Of a stretch of DNA of 64,000 bases, positions 15,856 through 25,010 are shown in pieces. Every line of letters starts with the position of its first letter. Position 1 is the stretch's first letter. The position numbers and the translations under genes were made by a program. The notes below the pieces were generated by a model that was not told the origin of the DNA, did not search any database, and saw only the letters and a list, made by a program, of their open reading frames with translations. The DNA is from an uncultured Flavobacteriaceae bacterium (GTDB lineage: Bacteria > Bacteroidota > Bacteroidia > Flavobacteriales > Flavobacteriaceae): positions 1-64,000 of the forward strand of contig CANLUH010000007.1 in assembly GCA_947494205.1 (NCBI GenBank), read 5' to 3'.

Positions 15856-16539
15856 TTATATTTTAAAACTTACAATTCCACAATCCATTTCAAAGATTTG
15901 TCCAGATATAGAACTTGCTTTATTTGATGTTAAAAAAGTGGCCATATCTGCTACTTCTGTAGGATTTAAAAATTTTTTGAGAGGATGGCGTTCTGTTATG
16001 TTTTCTACCATCTTTTCGTTACGTAATAGCTTAGCAGCTAATGCTGTATCTGTAACAGTGGGTGCTATAGCATTAACACGAATAGTTGGTGCTAATTCTG
16101 CACCTAGGGATTTTACTAAACCTTCTACACCAGATTTTGCAGCTGCAACGCTAGCATGATATGGCATTCCTAATTTGGAAGCTACTGTACTAAATAATAG
16201 GATGGAAGGTGAGTCGCCTTTTTTTAAGGCTTTTAAATAGGTTTGTATGCTTTTTACAGCACCTACGACATTAATTTCGAAATCGTTTCTAAAATCGTCT
16301 AAACTTAAACGAGAAATAGGTTTTAAGTTTATGCTTCCTGGACAATAAATAATAGTGTCTAGGGTATCAATCTCTGGAAGTTCATCAGTTAACACATTAC
16401 AAGGGTAATGTGTTAAATTCTGATGTGTAATTGTGGGTTCGGTTCTACTAATATTAATGACTTTGTTATCATTAACCAAAGTGTTAACAATAGCATTACC
16501 AATGCCTTTGCTTCCACCTACGACAAGTATATTCTTCAT
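15856..16539 (-). CDS. Short-chain dehydrogenase/reductase
   Basis: A 227-residue NAD(P)-dependent oxidoreductase. The dinucleotide motif is GGSKGIG (8-14). The catalytic Ser, Tyr and Lys are visible as LLFSTVASKLGMPYHASVAAAKSG (Tyr-x3-Lys pattern altered to Y-HASVAAA-K, so the active site spacing is unusual). SDRs of this type accompany folE and photolyases in proteobacterial light clusters. Pteridine reduction is possible but not shown. Confidence 0.82.
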   Translation of the reverse strand: MKNILVVGGSKGIGNAIVNTLVNDNKVINISRTEPTITHQNLTHYPCNVLTDELPEIDTLDTIIYCPGSINLKPISRLSLDDFRNDFEINVVGAVKSIQTYLKALKKGDSPSILLFSTVASKLGMPYHASVAAAKSGVEGLVKSLGAELAPTIRVNAIAPTVTDTALAAKLLRNEKMVENITERHPLKKFLNPTEVADMATFLTSNKASSISGQIFEMDCGIVSFKI

Positions 16540-16594
16540 GTGTTTTAATATGTTAGAATAGGGTAGAAGCTCGGCTAAATATAGCGTTATTCTA

Positions 16595-16816
16595 CTACGA
16601 TGTTGGGCGACCTTTCAGTCTTTTTTCTATTTTTTGTTTAATAACAGTAAGGCGTTTCATCACTTCCATAAGTTCTGGGTCCTTACTTTCTTTGTAAATT
16701 TCATTTAAGCCTAGAATAAGTTCTTTTGCTTCTCTTGAAGCTACGATGCGTTCGTTTGTAGATTTAAACGAAGTGCTTTTCTGTTCAAATTCTAATGCTC
16801 TTTTTAACATGTCCAT
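16595..16816 (-). CDS. Small conserved helical protein
   Basis: A protein of 73 residues, mostly alpha-helical and charged (MDMLKRALEFEQKSTSFKST at the start, EKRLKGRPTS at the end). A TTG at 16822 would add two residues and overlap folE. The ATG at 16816, two bases after the folE stop, is the better start. No domain is recognised. Its tight position behind folE suggests expression with the light island. Confidence 0.65.
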   Translation of the reverse strand: MDMLKRALEFEQKSTSFKSTNERIVASREAKELILGLNEIYKESKDPELMEVMKRLTVIKQKIEKRLKGRPTS

Positions 16817-16818
16817 TG

Positions 16819-17520
16819 TCAATCTTTTAAGTAATTCTGTAATTCAGTTATTTTAGCAGGCGTATTAAACACACCTCCATAATAAGAAGTTACAGTTGCA
16901 GAGGTTTCGTCTTTAATTCCACGCGACGAAACGCATAAATGCTTAGCATCTATAATTACAGCTACATCTTCTGTATTGAGAATTGTTTTTAATTCGTTTG
17001 CTATTTGATTTGTTAAACGTTCTTGTACTTGTGGCCTTTTGGCATAATATTGTACAATACGGTTTAACTTCGATAGACCAATAACCTTGCCAGAAGAAAT
17101 ATATGCCACATGTGCTTTACCGATAATGGGAACAAAGTGGTGTTCGCAGTTAGAATAAAACGTGATATTTTTTTCTACAAGCATCTGGTTATATTGATAC
17201 TTATTGTCAAATAAAGCAATTTTTGGCTTATTATCGGGATTTAATCCAGAAAAAATTTCTTCAATGTACATTTTTGCGACACGTTTTGGTGTTCCTTTTA
17301 AAGAATCGTCTGTTAAATCTAGACCTAAAACATCCATGATTTCTTCAAATAATCCAGCAATTTTTTCTTTTTTTTCTTCGTCATTAAGTTCGAAAGCATC
17401 AGCTTTCATAGGGGTTTCTAGACCTGTATATAAGTGGTCATCTCCAATGTCTTCATGTGAGAATCCATTAAGTTTAATGCCGTTTGCTTTAGTAAGTATT
17501 TCTAAATCAGTCTTTTTCAT
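16819..17520 (-). CDS. folE: GTP cyclohydrolase I
   Basis: It converts GTP to dihydroneopterin triphosphate, the first step to folate and pterins. Folates and related pterins serve as antenna pigments of photolyases, which explains the location. The 233-residue protein has the zinc ligands Cys125 and His128 in NCEHHFVP and a Cys in KHLCVSSRG (about 191-199). The N-terminal ~45 residues are an extension over the core. It is 8 bases behind the TIGR03643 gene. Confidence 0.93.
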   Translation of the reverse strand: MKKTDLEILTKANGIKLNGFSHEDIGDDHLYTGLETPMKADAFELNDEEKKEKIAGLFEEIMDVLGLDLTDDSLKGTPKRVAKMYIEEIFSGLNPDNKPKIALFDNKYQYNQMLVEKNITFYSNCEHHFVPIIGKAHVAYISSGKVIGLSKLNRIVQYYAKRPQVQERLTNQIANELKTILNTEDVAVIIDAKHLCVSSRGIKDETSATVTSYYGGVFNTPAKITELQNYLKD

Positions 17521-17528
17521 AGCAATAT

Positions 17529-17837
17529 TTATCTTTTACTTATTTTATTGTGAGTTATTTGTTTTTGTCTTGTACATTTAAAACGACCAGCGTCTTCAAA
17601 GTCACGTTTATTTTGGTGTTTTGTTTTTCGTCCTTGCACTCTAGCACGCCAAAGTTTAAAACTACTGCGTTTTAATTCGCGACGCATAATATTGATAACT
17701 TCTTGTTCTTTAATGTTAAACTGAAAAGTAATAGCATCAAAAGGTGTACGGTCTTCCCATGCCATTTCTATAATACGATCTAAATCTTCTGTAGAGAATG
17801 TTTTATCGTCTTTAGTTCTGGAAATTATATTGCGCAT
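17529..17837 (-). CDS. TIGR03643 family protein
   Basis: About 102 residues of a small basic family known from photolyase gene neighbourhoods. The core is DLDRIIEMAWEDRTPFDAI followed by IKEQEVINIMRRELKRSSF, a helix-turn-helix-like pattern, and then a WRARVQGRKTKH block. It has an extra basic tail. The ATG at 17837 is preferred over TTG at 17840. It overlaps the preceding 141-residue gene by 26 bases. The function is not established. Confidence 0.85.
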   Translation of the reverse strand: MRNIISRTKDDKTFSTEDLDRIIEMAWEDRTPFDAITFQFNIKEQEVINIMRRELKRSSFKLWRARVQGRKTKHQNKRDFEDAGRFKCTRQKQITHNKISKR

Positions 17838-18237
17838 CAAATTTTACTTTTTCGTCTAATAATTTATCAAAGAACGCTTTGTTCTCTTTAAAGGTTTTGT
17901 TGTTTCTAAAGTGAATGAATTTTCCTTGAGCGTGTATGCTGGAGCCGTTAATTTTATAAATAACTAATTGATAGTAAGGGATAGCCCAAGTATAATTTTG
18001 TAGTCCCTTATTTATATGTATTAAAACACCTTTAGGTCTTAATTCCATATTTGCATAATTAATATCTGCAATCTTGTTAATATAATAATCAAGATTAGGA
18101 CTTACTTCATCTATAATCATACGTTTAGAACCAATACCTCTTCGTTTTATGCTTTCTATGAAACCAAATGCTTTACCAACTAAATCGTTTATAAGCTCTT
18201 TGTTTTCTTTGCTAGTATGTGTGGTATTTAATATCAA
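17812..18237 (-). CDS. Hypothetical protein heading the folE unit
   Basis: A 141-residue soluble protein with TTG start at 18237; there is no in-frame ATG before the conserved-looking ELINDLVGKAFGFIESIKRR. It has a basic N-terminal half and beta-rich centre (GVLIHINKGLQNYTWAIPYY). I do not recognise the family. It is the first gene behind the operator/promoter at 18270-18312 and overlaps the TIGR03643 gene, so it belongs to the light island. Confidence 0.7.
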   Translation of the reverse strand: MILNTTHTSKENKELINDLVGKAFGFIESIKRRGIGSKRMIIDEVSPNLDYYINKIADINYANMELRPKGVLIHINKGLQNYTWAIPYYQLVIYKINGSSIHAQGKFIHFRNNKTFKENKAFFDKLLDEKVKFDAQYNFQN

Positions 18238-18269
18238 GTTAAAATATGGTTAGTATCATTCTTATATAT

Positions 18270-18312
18270 CAAATTTACAAAATGTTTAACTATTTAATGA
18301 TAAAGTTAAACA
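18270..18312 (-). promoter_or_regulatory. Operator palindrome plus -7 box, unit 2 of the light island
   Basis: A 30-bp palindrome (arms TGTTTAACT 18283-18291 and AGTTAAACA 18304-18312) lies exactly 5 bases upstream of TAAATTTG (18277-18270, minus strand), a perfect TAnnTTTG -7 box. The palindrome occupies the place of the -33 element. It agrees with the palindrome at 27024-27053 at 22 of 30 positions and has the same spacing to the -7 box. Confidence 0.75.
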
Positions 18313-18356
18313 AAAATTAACATATTATTATTATGTTATGCTCCTATAAGTGTTGT

Positions 18357-19847
18357 TTATTCTGTTCTTAGCATTCTATTTCTATCAGTTAATGTATGGC
18401 GTTTAAGAATGCGATAAGCGTCTTTTCGTACCAGTGCATCATCTTTTAAATGCCAAAGAATATCACTTGCATTTTTACGAGATTGCTTTTCGTTAACAAT
18501 AGGGAAGGGGTAGTTGGCACCTAATTCGAAGCCTGTTAATTGCTGGTCAAAGTAAGACATTGTTTGTGGTTCGTGTATGTAAGGTGGCTCTAGATCTCTC
18601 AGTTCTGGTATCCATTGTTTAATAAAAAGTCCTTTAGGATCGTGCTCTATGCTGTTTTTTATGGGATTATAAATACGAAGCATATTAATACCAGTTTCCC
18701 CTGCTTGCATTTGTATTTGCGGATAATGTATACCGGGTTCAAAGTCTAGGAATAAAGAGGCTAAATGTTCACTCATGTCTTGCCAAGGTTGCCATAAGTT
18801 ATGAGTAAATATAGAAACAACCATAGCCCGCATTCTAAAATTGATATAACCAGTTTCTTTTAAACAACGCATACAGGCATCTACTAATGGGAAACCTGTT
18901 TGTCCGTTTTTCCAAGCCTCTTGATAAGCTATATTTACTGGTTTATTAATATTATGATAGCCTTTATTTACACTTTGGAATTCCATTTGATGTTCCATTT
19001 CAAATTTCTGAATAAAATGTGCTTGCCATCTTAAGCGCGAAATAAATGCATTTAAATGGCGTTTGTGCTTACTATACTTTTTTAAATCTAAAGCACTATG
19101 AATTACTTGCCTAATCGATAGATTTCCCCATGCTATATAAGGTGATATACGACTACAACCTGTGCGCGCTTCAATAGGTTTAGATATATGAAACATATAG
19201 TTTACATAGCGCTGTTTAAAAAACGATTGCATGTATTTAAGTCCAGTGCTTGTGCCTCCTTTTTGAAAGTGTTTATGGTCTGGTGTATTTAAATTAATAG
19301 TTTTAAAATGAGTTTCTAATTGTTTTATTGTAGACGCATCTATTAATTGATTGGTTTTAGGTTGAAAAACATGTAAATCTTGCATCATAAAATGTTCCCA
19401 ATCTTCAAACCATGTATTTCTGTTTTGCAGACCTCTTACTACGCCGTTATTTATGGTTTCTATCCAATTAATATCTTGTGCTTTACAGAACTTTGCAAAT
19501 TTAATATCTCGTTTAAAAGTAGTGTTAATCCCTGTTTCTTGATGCGAATGTATTGTTGTTACTACATAGTCTTTATTTAATGTACTAACTACAGTTTCTA
19601 TAGTACTGTTAACCACTAATACTTTAGAGTTATGAGGTGCTAACTGTGTGTTTAAGTCTACTAAAGATTGTTTTACAAAATTCCAATGGCGTTCGCTGTA
19701 GTGCTTATCTTGTAGTAAGAAATCTTCAAAAACGTAGCATAATAGTACTTGCTTACCAGATTTTAAAGCATTTTCTACAGCTTCATTATCTTGTAAACGT
19801 AAATCACGTTTAAACCAAACGATATGTAATTCTTGTTTTTTAGGCAT
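18357..19847 (-). CDS. Divergent cryptochrome/photolyase family protein
   Basis: A 496-residue protein with the N-terminal photolyase domain ([20 protein letters not shown]) and the FAD domain ([20 protein letters not shown]). By direct alignment with the two other class I-like proteins of this window, the FAD-site block reads [18 protein letters not shown]. The usual Asn is His374, the proximal electron-transfer Trp is Ile378 and the next Trp is Met380, while the Asp (368) is kept. It may be a sensor or have a different repair chemistry. It abuts the FeS-type photolyase gene with no spacer. Confidence 0.85.
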   Translation of the reverse strand: MPKKQELHIVWFKRDLRLQDNEAVENALKSGKQVLLCYVFEDFLLQDKHYSERHWNFVKQSLVDLNTQLAPHNSKVLVVNSTIETVVSTLNKDYVVTTIHSHQETGINTTFKRDIKFAKFCKAQDINWIETINNGVVRGLQNRNTWFEDWEHFMMQDLHVFQPKTNQLIDASTIKQLETHFKTINLNTPDHKHFQKGGTSTGLKYMQSFFKQRYVNYMFHISKPIEARTGCSRISPYIAWGNLSIRQVIHSALDLKKYSKHKRHLNAFISRLRWQAHFIQKFEMEHQMEFQSVNKGYHNINKPVNIAYQEAWKNGQTGFPLVDACMRCLKETGYINFRMRAMVVSIFTHNLWQPWQDMSEHLASLFLDFEPGIHYPQIQMQAGETGINMLRIYNPIKNSIEHDPKGLFIKQWIPELRDLEPPYIHEPQTMSYFDQQLTGFELGANYPFPIVNEKQSRKNASDILWHLKDDALVRKDAYRILKRHTLTDRNRMLRTE

Positions 19848-21380
19848 TTAGTAATTCTCTGGGTTTTCAATAATATCTTGTGCTCTTAACTTAATGTTGT
19901 GTAAATCTTCAGCATTCATTTTATTAAGTAAACTATACATCATTTTCATTCTAAAATTACCGCTTAGTTTTTCACGCTTATCGTCTAAGAAATTCCAATA
20001 TAAACTATTAAATGGGCAGGCTTTATTTCCTGTTTTTTCTTTTTTATTGTAGTAACAATTATCGCAATAGTTACTCATTTTACTAATGTAACTTCCGCTA
20101 GAAACATAAGGTTTTGTTGCGATTTTACCTCCGTCTGCAAATTGACTCATGCCTCTGGTATTAGGCAATTGTACCCATTCTATAGCATCTACATAAATAC
20201 CAAGATACCAAGCGTCTATAGCATTAGGATGAGTTTGCGTAAGCAACGCATAATTACCAGTAATCATTAAGCGTTGTATGTGGTGTGCATAACCGTTGTC
20301 TAAGGAGTTGGTAATGGATTGTTTTAAACAATTCATTTTGGTATTTCCCGTCCAATAAAAATCGGGTAGCGGATTGGTATTATCTAGGTGGTTTAATGTT
20401 TTGTATTCCGGCATTGTTGCCCAATACATACCACGCATATATTCTCGCCAACCTATTATTTGCCTTATAAAACCTTCTACTTGAGAAATATCTATATCGT
20501 CTCCATGTTTATGCCAATAGTTTAAAACTGTAGTAACGATATCTTTTGGAGAAATCAGTTTACAATTCATAGCAAATGATAAACGCGAATGAAATAAATA
20601 CGTTTCATCTGTATGCATAGCGTCTTGATAATCGCCAAAATAGATTAATAAATGTTCACAAAAGTACTTTAACTGTTCTAATGCTTGTGATCGTGTTATT
20701 GGGTATTCAAAATAATCAGATTTAAACGTACCAATAGTTTTAACATTTTCTGAGTCTAGTACATCTAAAATATCTGAAACATCATTTTTAAATTTTAAAT
20801 ATTCGGGAATATTGTGTTTACCTTTCCATTTATTTCTATTGCTTTTGTCATAATTCCATTTACCGCCTTCTGGTTGATTGTTAACCATTAAGATATTATG
20901 TTTTTTACGCATGTCTCGGTAAAAATTTTCCATTAACCATTGTTTTTTGCCTTCAAAAAAAGAGGATAAGTCGCTTCTTTTGGTGTAAAAATGTTCTGCG
21001 GAAGTACTAAGTGTTTCAATACTTAGTATTTTACAAAATGTTTGTAATTGTTGGTCTAGGCGGTATTCGTCTGGATGTATGTATTCAAAATGGGTTATAT
21101 TATGCTTTGTAATAAGCTGCTGAAGATTTTTAGTTAAATCTTGAGTGTTTTCTTTAGCATTCAATGTGTAATATTCCACCTTACAACCGTTAGCTTTTAG
21201 GTGTGTTGAAAATGCTCGCATAGCTGCAAAAAAGCCAATTACTTTTTGAATATGATGTTTTATATAGTCGGTTTCTTGGCGCATTTCGAATAAGCAATAG
21301 ATGTAATTTTCTTGATTGTCTTTAAACCAAGAGTGCTTACTATTTAATTGATCGCCAAGTATTAATCGTAATGTTTTCAA
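19848..21380 (-). CDS. (6-4) photolyase with iron-sulfur cluster (FeS-BCP / CryPro family)
   Basis: It repairs pyrimidine(6-4)pyrimidone photoproducts. The 510-residue protein starts with MKTLRLILGDQLN, the family hallmark. It has four cysteines at 351, 439, 442 and 455 (KMNCLKQ, YCDNCYY, KACPF), matching the known [4Fe-4S] ligands of Agrobacterium PhrB within one residue. Family members also bind a ribityllumazine antenna. The start is TTG at 21380; no ATG lies nearby. It is 12 bases behind the DASH gene. Confidence 0.93.
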   Translation of the reverse strand: MKTLRLILGDQLNSKHSWFKDNQENYIYCLFEMRQETDYIKHHIQKVIGFFAAMRAFSTHLKANGCKVEYYTLNAKENTQDLTKNLQQLITKHNITHFEYIHPDEYRLDQQLQTFCKILSIETLSTSAEHFYTKRSDLSSFFEGKKQWLMENFYRDMRKKHNILMVNNQPEGGKWNYDKSNRNKWKGKHNIPEYLKFKNDVSDILDVLDSENVKTIGTFKSDYFEYPITRSQALEQLKYFCEHLLIYFGDYQDAMHTDETYLFHSRLSFAMNCKLISPKDIVTTVLNYWHKHGDDIDISQVEGFIRQIIGWREYMRGMYWATMPEYKTLNHLDNTNPLPDFYWTGNTKMNCLKQSITNSLDNGYAHHIQRLMITGNYALLTQTHPNAIDAWYLGIYVDAIEWVQLPNTRGMSQFADGGKIATKPYVSSGSYISKMSNYCDNCYYNKKEKTGNKACPFNSLYWNFLDDKREKLSGNFRMKMMYSLLNKMNAEDLHNIKLRAQDIIENPENY

Positions 21381-21392
21381 TAGAAATTATTT

Positions 21393-22703
21393 TTAAAAAA
21401 GAGTGTTTTGCAGCCATAAACGTTGATATTTTCCTGCTGTATCATAACGTTCTGCTTGTAGTTTTACATTAAATACACGGTCTCTAGGGTCATTGCCTAC
21501 GCCAGCTACATATAACCAATTACCATAATTACTGTGTACATCGTAATCTATTAATTGCGACTCAAAATAGGCTGCACCAATGCGCCAATCTAATTTTAAG
21601 TTTTTAGCAAAATAACTAGCAACATTTTGGCGTCCGCGATTACTCATCCAACCAGTTTTTTTCAACTCAATCATGTTAGCGTTAACAAAGGATTCTTGTG
21701 TTTCTCCATTAATCCATTGTTGTATAGCTTTTGTATTAGTGTTCCAGATATATTCTTTATTTAGTATTCCGCCAATTTTAAAGAGTTTGTTGCCGTGTTT
21801 TATAGATACGTATTTAAAGTAGTCTCTCCAAATAAGTTCAAATATTAGCCAATAGGTAGAATCGTTTTTAAAGTGAGTAGTTTCAAATGCTTTTACTTTC
21901 CAGTAAATAGTTTTTGCACTTAAACTTCCGTTGGCTAGCCAAGGGGAAAATTTAGAACTAAAATCTGTACCTATTAATCCATTTCGTGTTTTCTTGTAAA
22001 CGCCTAGTTTTTTAGTTTTAAAAAAATAATCATTTAATCTTTCTAAGGCTTCGGTCTCGCCTCCTTTAAATGGGAATGCACTATTTGTATGTATTGAAAA
22101 ATTATCTAATCCTAGATTGGTTAAAGTAGGTATTGCGGTTTTGTTTTCTATATTATGTTGTTCTTTAGCTTTAGGTATTTCAACGTCTTTAGTTATAGTA
22201 CTGTAGCGTTCTACTTTTTTTCTGAATGCAGTAAAGACCCTAGGTAATTGCTCTATTTCAAAGTTTAAAGTGTTTGGGTGATACAGGAATTGATTGTACG
22301 TTTCATGCAAAGAAACATATTCTGGTAGTTTGTTTAATACTTTATTCTGAATGACAACTTCTTCTTGTGTCCATTCTTTTTGAAGGTAAATAGCATTGAA
22401 TTTAAATGTATTGTTTAGCTTAGATATAACATCTTCAGTATAGTCATGATAAACAAATAGTGGAATGTTTAATGTCTTTAATTTTTGTTTTAAATCGGTT
22501 ATAGTTTCAATTAAAAATTGAGCTCTGTATTTTTCGGTTTTATTAAATCCATACCTGTCCTTTTTAAAGTTTCGTTTATCGAAGCAATAAACCGCTATCA
22601 CGGTATCGCTTTCTTTTAAAGCATTATTAAATGTAGTGTTGTCGTGTATTCTTAAGTCATTCCTAAACCAAATTAGGCTGTTTTTATTTTGTTTCTTCTG
22701 CAT
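21393..22703 (-). CDS. DASH family cryptochrome
   Basis: A blue-light flavoprotein that repairs CPDs in single-stranded DNA and may also signal. It has about 436 residues from the ATG at 22703; a TTG at 22715 would add four. The N-terminal domain begins [17 protein letters not shown], and the FAD-site block [21 protein letters not shown] is of the DASH type with Asn and Trp kept. Its start overlaps the DUF2256 gene by 31 bases in another frame, so the two are translationally linked. Confidence 0.92.
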   Translation of the reverse strand: MQKKQNKNSLIWFRNDLRIHDNTTFNNALKESDTVIAVYCFDKRNFKKDRYGFNKTEKYRAQFLIETITDLKQKLKTLNIPLFVYHDYTEDVISKLNNTFKFNAIYLQKEWTQEEVVIQNKVLNKLPEYVSLHETYNQFLYHPNTLNFEIEQLPRVFTAFRKKVERYSTITKDVEIPKAKEQHNIENKTAIPTLTNLGLDNFSIHTNSAFPFKGGETEALERLNDYFFKTKKLGVYKKTRNGLIGTDFSSKFSPWLANGSLSAKTIYWKVKAFETTHFKNDSTYWLIFELIWRDYFKYVSIKHGNKLFKIGGILNKEYIWNTNTKAIQQWINGETQESFVNANMIELKKTGWMSNRGRQNVASYFAKNLKLDWRIGAAYFESQLIDYDVHSNYGNWLYVAGVGNDPRDRVFNVKLQAERYDTAGKYQRLWLQNTLF

Positions 22704-22813
22704 TTTTCGCTGCAATATTTTACATTATCCCAATTCTTTTCCCATTTTTTACGCCATGTGTATGGTAATCCACAGGTTACACATGTTTTGGTAGGGAGGT
22801 GTTGTTTTTTCAT
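22673..22813 (-). CDS. DUF2256 domain-containing protein (small zinc-ribbon)
   Basis: A protein of 46 residues from the ATG at 22813. The motif [14 protein letters not shown] with a second pair YCSEKCRRN gives four Cys, fitting a zinc ribbon. DUF2256 proteins are regular neighbours of photolyases and TIGR03643. A longer frame to a TTG at 22867 lacks similarity at its start. Choosing 22813 leaves room for a promoter behind the terminator at 22897-22918. The function is unknown. Confidence 0.88.
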   Translation of the reverse strand: MKKQHLPTKTCVTCGLPYTWRKKWEKNWDNVKYCSEKCRRNKIKTA

Positions 22814-22896
22814 TTTTTTCTTATGTGCCGGGATTGTTAGGAAATGAGCTTTGCTATTTCTTGTCAAACCATCCGATTTTTTTATTCAAAAAATCA

Positions 22897-22918
22897 CCTT
22901 CCTTTTGCTAAAGGAAGG
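22897..22918 (-). terminator. Terminator after the tetR-ABC1-flavin reductase-SDR unit
   Basis: The 9-bp stem CCTTCCTTT / AAAGGAAGG has a 4-base loop. On the minus strand it is followed by TGATTTTTT. It is 32 bases behind the SDR stop and divides the island into separate transcripts. Confidence 0.85.
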
Positions 22919-22950
22919 AGCAGTTCTATTATGCTTTTTTTAACTTCCAA

Positions 22951-24375
22951 CTATGCTTTTGCTAGTTTATTAATCATACCATTGAATATAAAACCGTGGA
23001 ATGGTAGCACGCTATACCAATATAAACGACCAGCAAGTCCGCGAGGTCTAAATACGGCACGTTGGTAAACTTTGCCTTTAGCAACCCTAAATTCTAGCCA
23101 AGCCTCTCCGGGTAATTTCATTTCTGCAAATAGGAGCAAACGTTTGTTTTCGTTATCGGCAAGTAATACGCGCCAAAAATCGAGCGCATCACCTGTTTTT
23201 ATAGTTGTTTTATTGGTTCTTCCTCGGCGTAAACCAATGCCGCCAACAAGCTTGTCTAAATAGCCTCGTATTTTCCATAATGTTGTACCATAGTACCAGC
23301 CATTTTCGCCGCCGATAGCACAAATTTTATCGAACGTGCGTTGCTCATCTAATACTTTTCTGTCTTTAATGTCTTTAAAACAACCATATTTTGGAACATT
23401 TATATATTTACTAGAAATTCTTTTTCTCTGCCTGCTGCTGGCAAAAGAATCTTTCCAGCTCGACACTATACTGTTTTGTTTTATTTTAATGAAAGCAAAT
23501 TTTACAGCTTCCTCATAAGTCATGGGTTCTATACCTAATATGTTATTAATATCACTTGGTTTTCCAATAATTTCTACTCCCATACTATTTACTAAGGTTC
23601 TCGCCAATTTGTATGTTGTAGAGGTTACAAAATAAAGCCAATAACTAGAGAGTTTGGGTGTCATTACTGGTACAGTTATTATAGTGCGTTTTAATTTTCG
23701 TATGGCTGCAAATCTTAAAAGCATTTGCCTGTAATCTAGAATCTCGGGGCCAAAAATATCGTACGATGTGTTGTATACTTTTTTATTTCCTAAAGCCTTT
23801 GTTAAAAAGCTTAATACATCTCTTATACCAATAGGTTGTGTTTTAGTTCTTAACCATTTAGGTGCAATCATTACAGGTAGTTTTTCTACTAAATCTCTTA
23901 TAATTTCGAAAGAAGAGCTTCCAGAACCTACAATAATACCTGCTTTAAAAACGGTTAAACTATATGCTTTAGATTGTAATACGTTTTCAACATTTTTTCT
24001 AGATAGTAAATGGCTAGACAGTTTAGTATCGTTTGTTATACCGCTTAAATAAATAACTTGTTTAGTATTGGTTTGTTCTATGTAATTTTTAAAATTAACA
24101 GCACAGTCGTTTTCCATTTGTTGAAATTTACTAATGGAATTAGACATAGAATGTATTAAATAATAGGCAGCATCTATATCTTTTGGAATGTTCTGTAATG
24201 TTTCTGGTGCTAAAAAATCTGCTTCTACAACTGTAATATTTTGCTCTGTCTCGTAACGTTGTTCTGTACGCAGTTTACCTCTTACTGCACAGACAACAGT
24301 ATGACCTTGCTCTAAAAGTAACGGAATAATACGTTTACCTATGTAACCTGTTGCTCCTGTTACTAATACTTTCAT
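22951..24375 (-). CDS. SDR family NAD(P)-binding protein with C-terminal DUF2867
   Basis: A 474-residue fusion. The N-terminal atypical SDR domain (about 1-290) starts MKVLVTGATGYIGKRIIPLL with the GATGYIG dinucleotide motif. The C-terminal DUF2867 domain (about 320-474) has RTFDKICAIGGENGWYYG and the final LAGRLYWYSVLPFHGFIF. This two-domain protein is a usual member of bacterial photolyase/light clusters. The substrate is unknown. It is 4 bases behind the flavin reductase gene. Confidence 0.88.
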   Translation of the reverse strand: MKVLVTGATGYIGKRIIPLLLEQGHTVVCAVRGKLRTEQRYETEQNITVVEADFLAPETLQNIPKDIDAAYYLIHSMSNSISKFQQMENDCAVNFKNYIEQTNTKQVIYLSGITNDTKLSSHLLSRKNVENVLQSKAYSLTVFKAGIIVGSGSSSFEIIRDLVEKLPVMIAPKWLRTKTQPIGIRDVLSFLTKALGNKKVYNTSYDIFGPEILDYRQMLLRFAAIRKLKRTIITVPVMTPKLSSYWLYFVTSTTYKLARTLVNSMGVEIIGKPSDINNILGIEPMTYEEAVKFAFIKIKQNSIVSSWKDSFASSRQRKRISSKYINVPKYGCFKDIKDRKVLDEQRTFDKICAIGGENGWYYGTTLWKIRGYLDKLVGGIGLRRGRTNKTTIKTGDALDFWRVLLADNENKRLLLFAEMKLPGEAWLEFRVAKGKVYQRAVFRPRGLAGRLYWYSVLPFHGFIFNGMINKLAKA

Positions 24376-24379
24376 TTGT

Positions 24380-25003
24380 TTACACTATTTCTTTAGGTCT
24401 TTGGTAGTCTAATCTTGTTTTTAACTTAGGTATTGTATAACCATCTAATCCATTAATTGCGGCTATATTTGCTTTAGATAAATTAATAAATCCATCTTTT
24501 TCTAATAAGTTGTCATTGATATATAAATTCTGAATTTCTCCAATAACTAGAATCGTATTATTAGAAGCAATATGGTATTCTTCTACAAATTTCATTTCTA
24601 ATTGTACAGGAGCATGTTTAACATAAGGTGCTTCACAATTATTTTTATATTCTGAAACTAAATTAGTAGCTTCAAATTCTGAAACATCTTTGTCATATTT
24701 TGCAGAGGTATGATGTGCATCTTCAATGACATCACTATGGATATGATTTATGGTATATATTCCTGTCTCTTTTATGTTTTCGTAAGTATGACGTATTACC
24801 GTTGTTGGTCTACAAAAAAAGCCCAAAAGTGGCGGATTAGATCCAATATGTGTTACCGAACTAAATACAGCTACATTTTCTACACCTGCTTTTGATTTTG
24901 TACCGATAAGATTTGCCGATTTAAATCCAGAACTACTATTAATTAAATTAATGCGATATAAATGGTGTAATGCGTCTATATTGTCTTTACTAAAATGTTT
25001 CAT
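24380..25003 (-). CDS. Flavin reductase family protein (FMN-binding split barrel)
   Basis: A 207-residue FMN-binding protein of the flavin reductase-like (DIM6/NTAB) family. Recognisable parts are GSNPPLLGFFCRP (about 51-63) and the loop TGIYTINHI (about 75-83). It could supply reduced flavin, the redox cofactor of photolyases, or reduce other substrates. It lies between the ABC1 kinase (7 bases) and SDR-DUF2867 (4 bases) genes, so it is part of the regulator-headed operon. Confidence 0.85.
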   Translation of the reverse strand: MKHFSKDNIDALHHLYRINLINSSSGFKSANLIGTKSKAGVENVAVFSSVTHIGSNPPLLGFFCRPTTVIRHTYENIKETGIYTINHIHSDVIEDAHHTSAKYDKDVSEFEATNLVSEYKNNCEAPYVKHAPVQLEMKFVEEYHIASNNTILVIGEIQNLYINDNLLEKDGFINLSKANIAAINGLDGYTIPKLKTRLDYQRPKEIV

Positions 25004-25010
25004 GTTTGTA

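Noticed and set aside
18357-22703. Photolyase genes as recent tandem duplicates
   Set aside because: The four proteins differ in class, length and FAD-site residues, so they are old separate lineages and not a local duplication.
22844-23068. Plus-strand frame of 74 codons in the light island
   Set aside because: It is antisense to the SDR-DUF2867 gene end, crosses the terminator at 22897-22918 and shows no coding character.
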